64,000 nucleotides of DNA, taken from positions 32,718-96,717 of the forward strand of contig NZ_JAMHJQ010000018.1 in the NCBI RefSeq assembly GCF_023534745.1, given 5' to 3'. Below, piece after piece: positions 63,622 through 64,000 of the stretch. The notes under the pieces are model-generated. The model had not been told where the DNA came from. It worked only from the letters and a program-made list of their open reading frames with translations, and made no database searches. The stretch's first letter is position 1. Each line of letters starts with the position of its first letter. The translations under genes and the position numbers were made by a program. Source of the stretch: Streptomyces sp. 35G-GA-8. Its GTDB lineage: Bacteria; Actinomycetota; Actinomycetes; Streptomycetales; Streptomycetaceae.

Positions 63622-64000
63622 TCAGCGCCTGGAATCGGCCTTTCTTCTGTCGGAAAAACGCGAACGAGCGCCGAGGGCGGTCGCCCCGTTGACGCCGGCG
63701 GGAACAGGCGTACGCTCCGCCGCGATCTCCTGCGCCCCCAGCGGCTCCGGGACCGGCTCGGGAACGATCTCCTCGTGCGATCCGTCCGGCCCGGCGGCGG
63801 CCCGCTTGCGGCGCCGGTAGCGCGGCGGTACGAAGGCCTGCGCCCAGAGCGGGGCCCGCGGTGTGAAGCGCGGCAGCAGCAGGAGCACCAGCCCCACCGC
63901 GCTCAGGACGACGACCACCGGCAGGATCCACATCGACGCCGAGTGCACCGAGTACAGCACCACACCGAACGCGATCAGCGCCGACCAGAAGTACATGATC
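63622..64000 (-). CDS. MraY/WecA-family glycosyltransferase, C-terminal part
   Basis: Only the last 125 codons are inside the window. The visible part has two membrane helices (MYFWSALIAFGVVLYSVHSA; SMWILPVVVVLSAVGLVLLL), a basic PRYRRRKRAA stretch and a polar tail ending RFSDRRKADSRR. The ATG at 63996 is not the true start, since the frame continues open to the edge. A WecA/TarO-like undecaprenyl-phosphate GlcNAc-phosphate transferase precedes atpI in streptomycetes and mycobacteria, which is the basis of the call. Confidence 0.7.
   Translation of the reverse strand, partial: IMYFWSALIAFGVVLYSVHSASMWILPVVVVLSAVGLVLLLLPRFTPRAPLWAQAFVPPRYRRRKRAAAGPDGSHEEIVPEPVPEPLGAQEIAAERTPVPAGVNGATALGARSRFSDRRKADSRR

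Overview
The window is GC-rich chromosomal DNA from a Streptomyces (or close streptomycete) core region. This rests on GC-biased codon use, GTG/TTG starts, tight ATGA/GTGA overlaps, and genes typical of the genus: scy/filP polarity filaments, NucS instead of MutSL, the cslA-glxA tip-glycan locus, a DasR-type chitinase promoter, and the actinobacterial atpIBEFHAGDC operon. From memory, the order resembles S. coelicolor SCO5426 down to SCO5365, with the csl genes as an apparent insertion; I could not check this by search.

Layout. 0.3-6.6 kb: central carbon metabolism, with pfkA divergent from pta-ackA and then pyk. 6.7-11.2 kb: a 58-residue ORF and an uncharacterised envelope module (secreted Ser/Pro-rich protein, DUF6114 membrane protein, DUF6230 secreted protein) behind a 620-bp leader rich in palindromes, followed by a thioredoxin-TPR co-chaperone. 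11.4-17.1 kb: TetR regulator, a MarR-ABC exporter operon, isobutyryl-CoA mutase large subunit under a long palindrome, DUF3817 protein and another MarR. 17.2-22.2 kb: GH6 lipoprotein convergent with glxA and cslA, the apical glycan machinery. 22.3-29 kb: thiamine-binding-like/DUF3817 pair, three tandem AIM24 genes, MarR, and a two-component system divergent from an Asp-rich PepSY protein. 29-32 kb: MeaB, thiolase and methylmalonyl-CoA epimerase. 32-41 kb: scy, filP and two ABC ATPase/permease pairs. 41-45 kb: zinc-ribbon protein, LLM oxidoreductase, SCO5389-like protein, NucS, quinone-oxidoreductase-like enzyme. 45-50.8 kb: membrane-anchored ATPase, STAS protein, 3-hydroxyacyl-CoA dehydrogenase, cobalamin adenosyltransferase, membrane protein. 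50.9-54.9 kb: chiS-chiR-chiC. 54.9-64 kb: DUF2550 protein, the complete F1Fo ATP synthase operon, and the 3' end of a MraY/WecA-type glycosyltransferase cut by the window edge.

Functional threads. Acyl-CoA/B12 metabolism is spread over the window (icmA, meaB, epimerase, thiolase, 3-hydroxyacyl-CoA dehydrogenase, PduO adenosyltransferase) beside glycolysis/acetate genes and ATP synthase. Polar growth and envelope genes (scy, filP, cslA, glxA, GH6, WecA-like, DUF6230 module) are a second thread. Two sites resemble the Rex redox operator, one before atpI and one before the DUF3817/AIM24 cluster. I saw no tRNA, rRNA, insertion sequence, prophage or CRISPR array. The best leads for something undescribed are the DUF6230/DUF6114 module with its palindromic leader, the AIM24 triplet with its Rex-like site, and the Asp-rich sensor kinase/PepSY pair.
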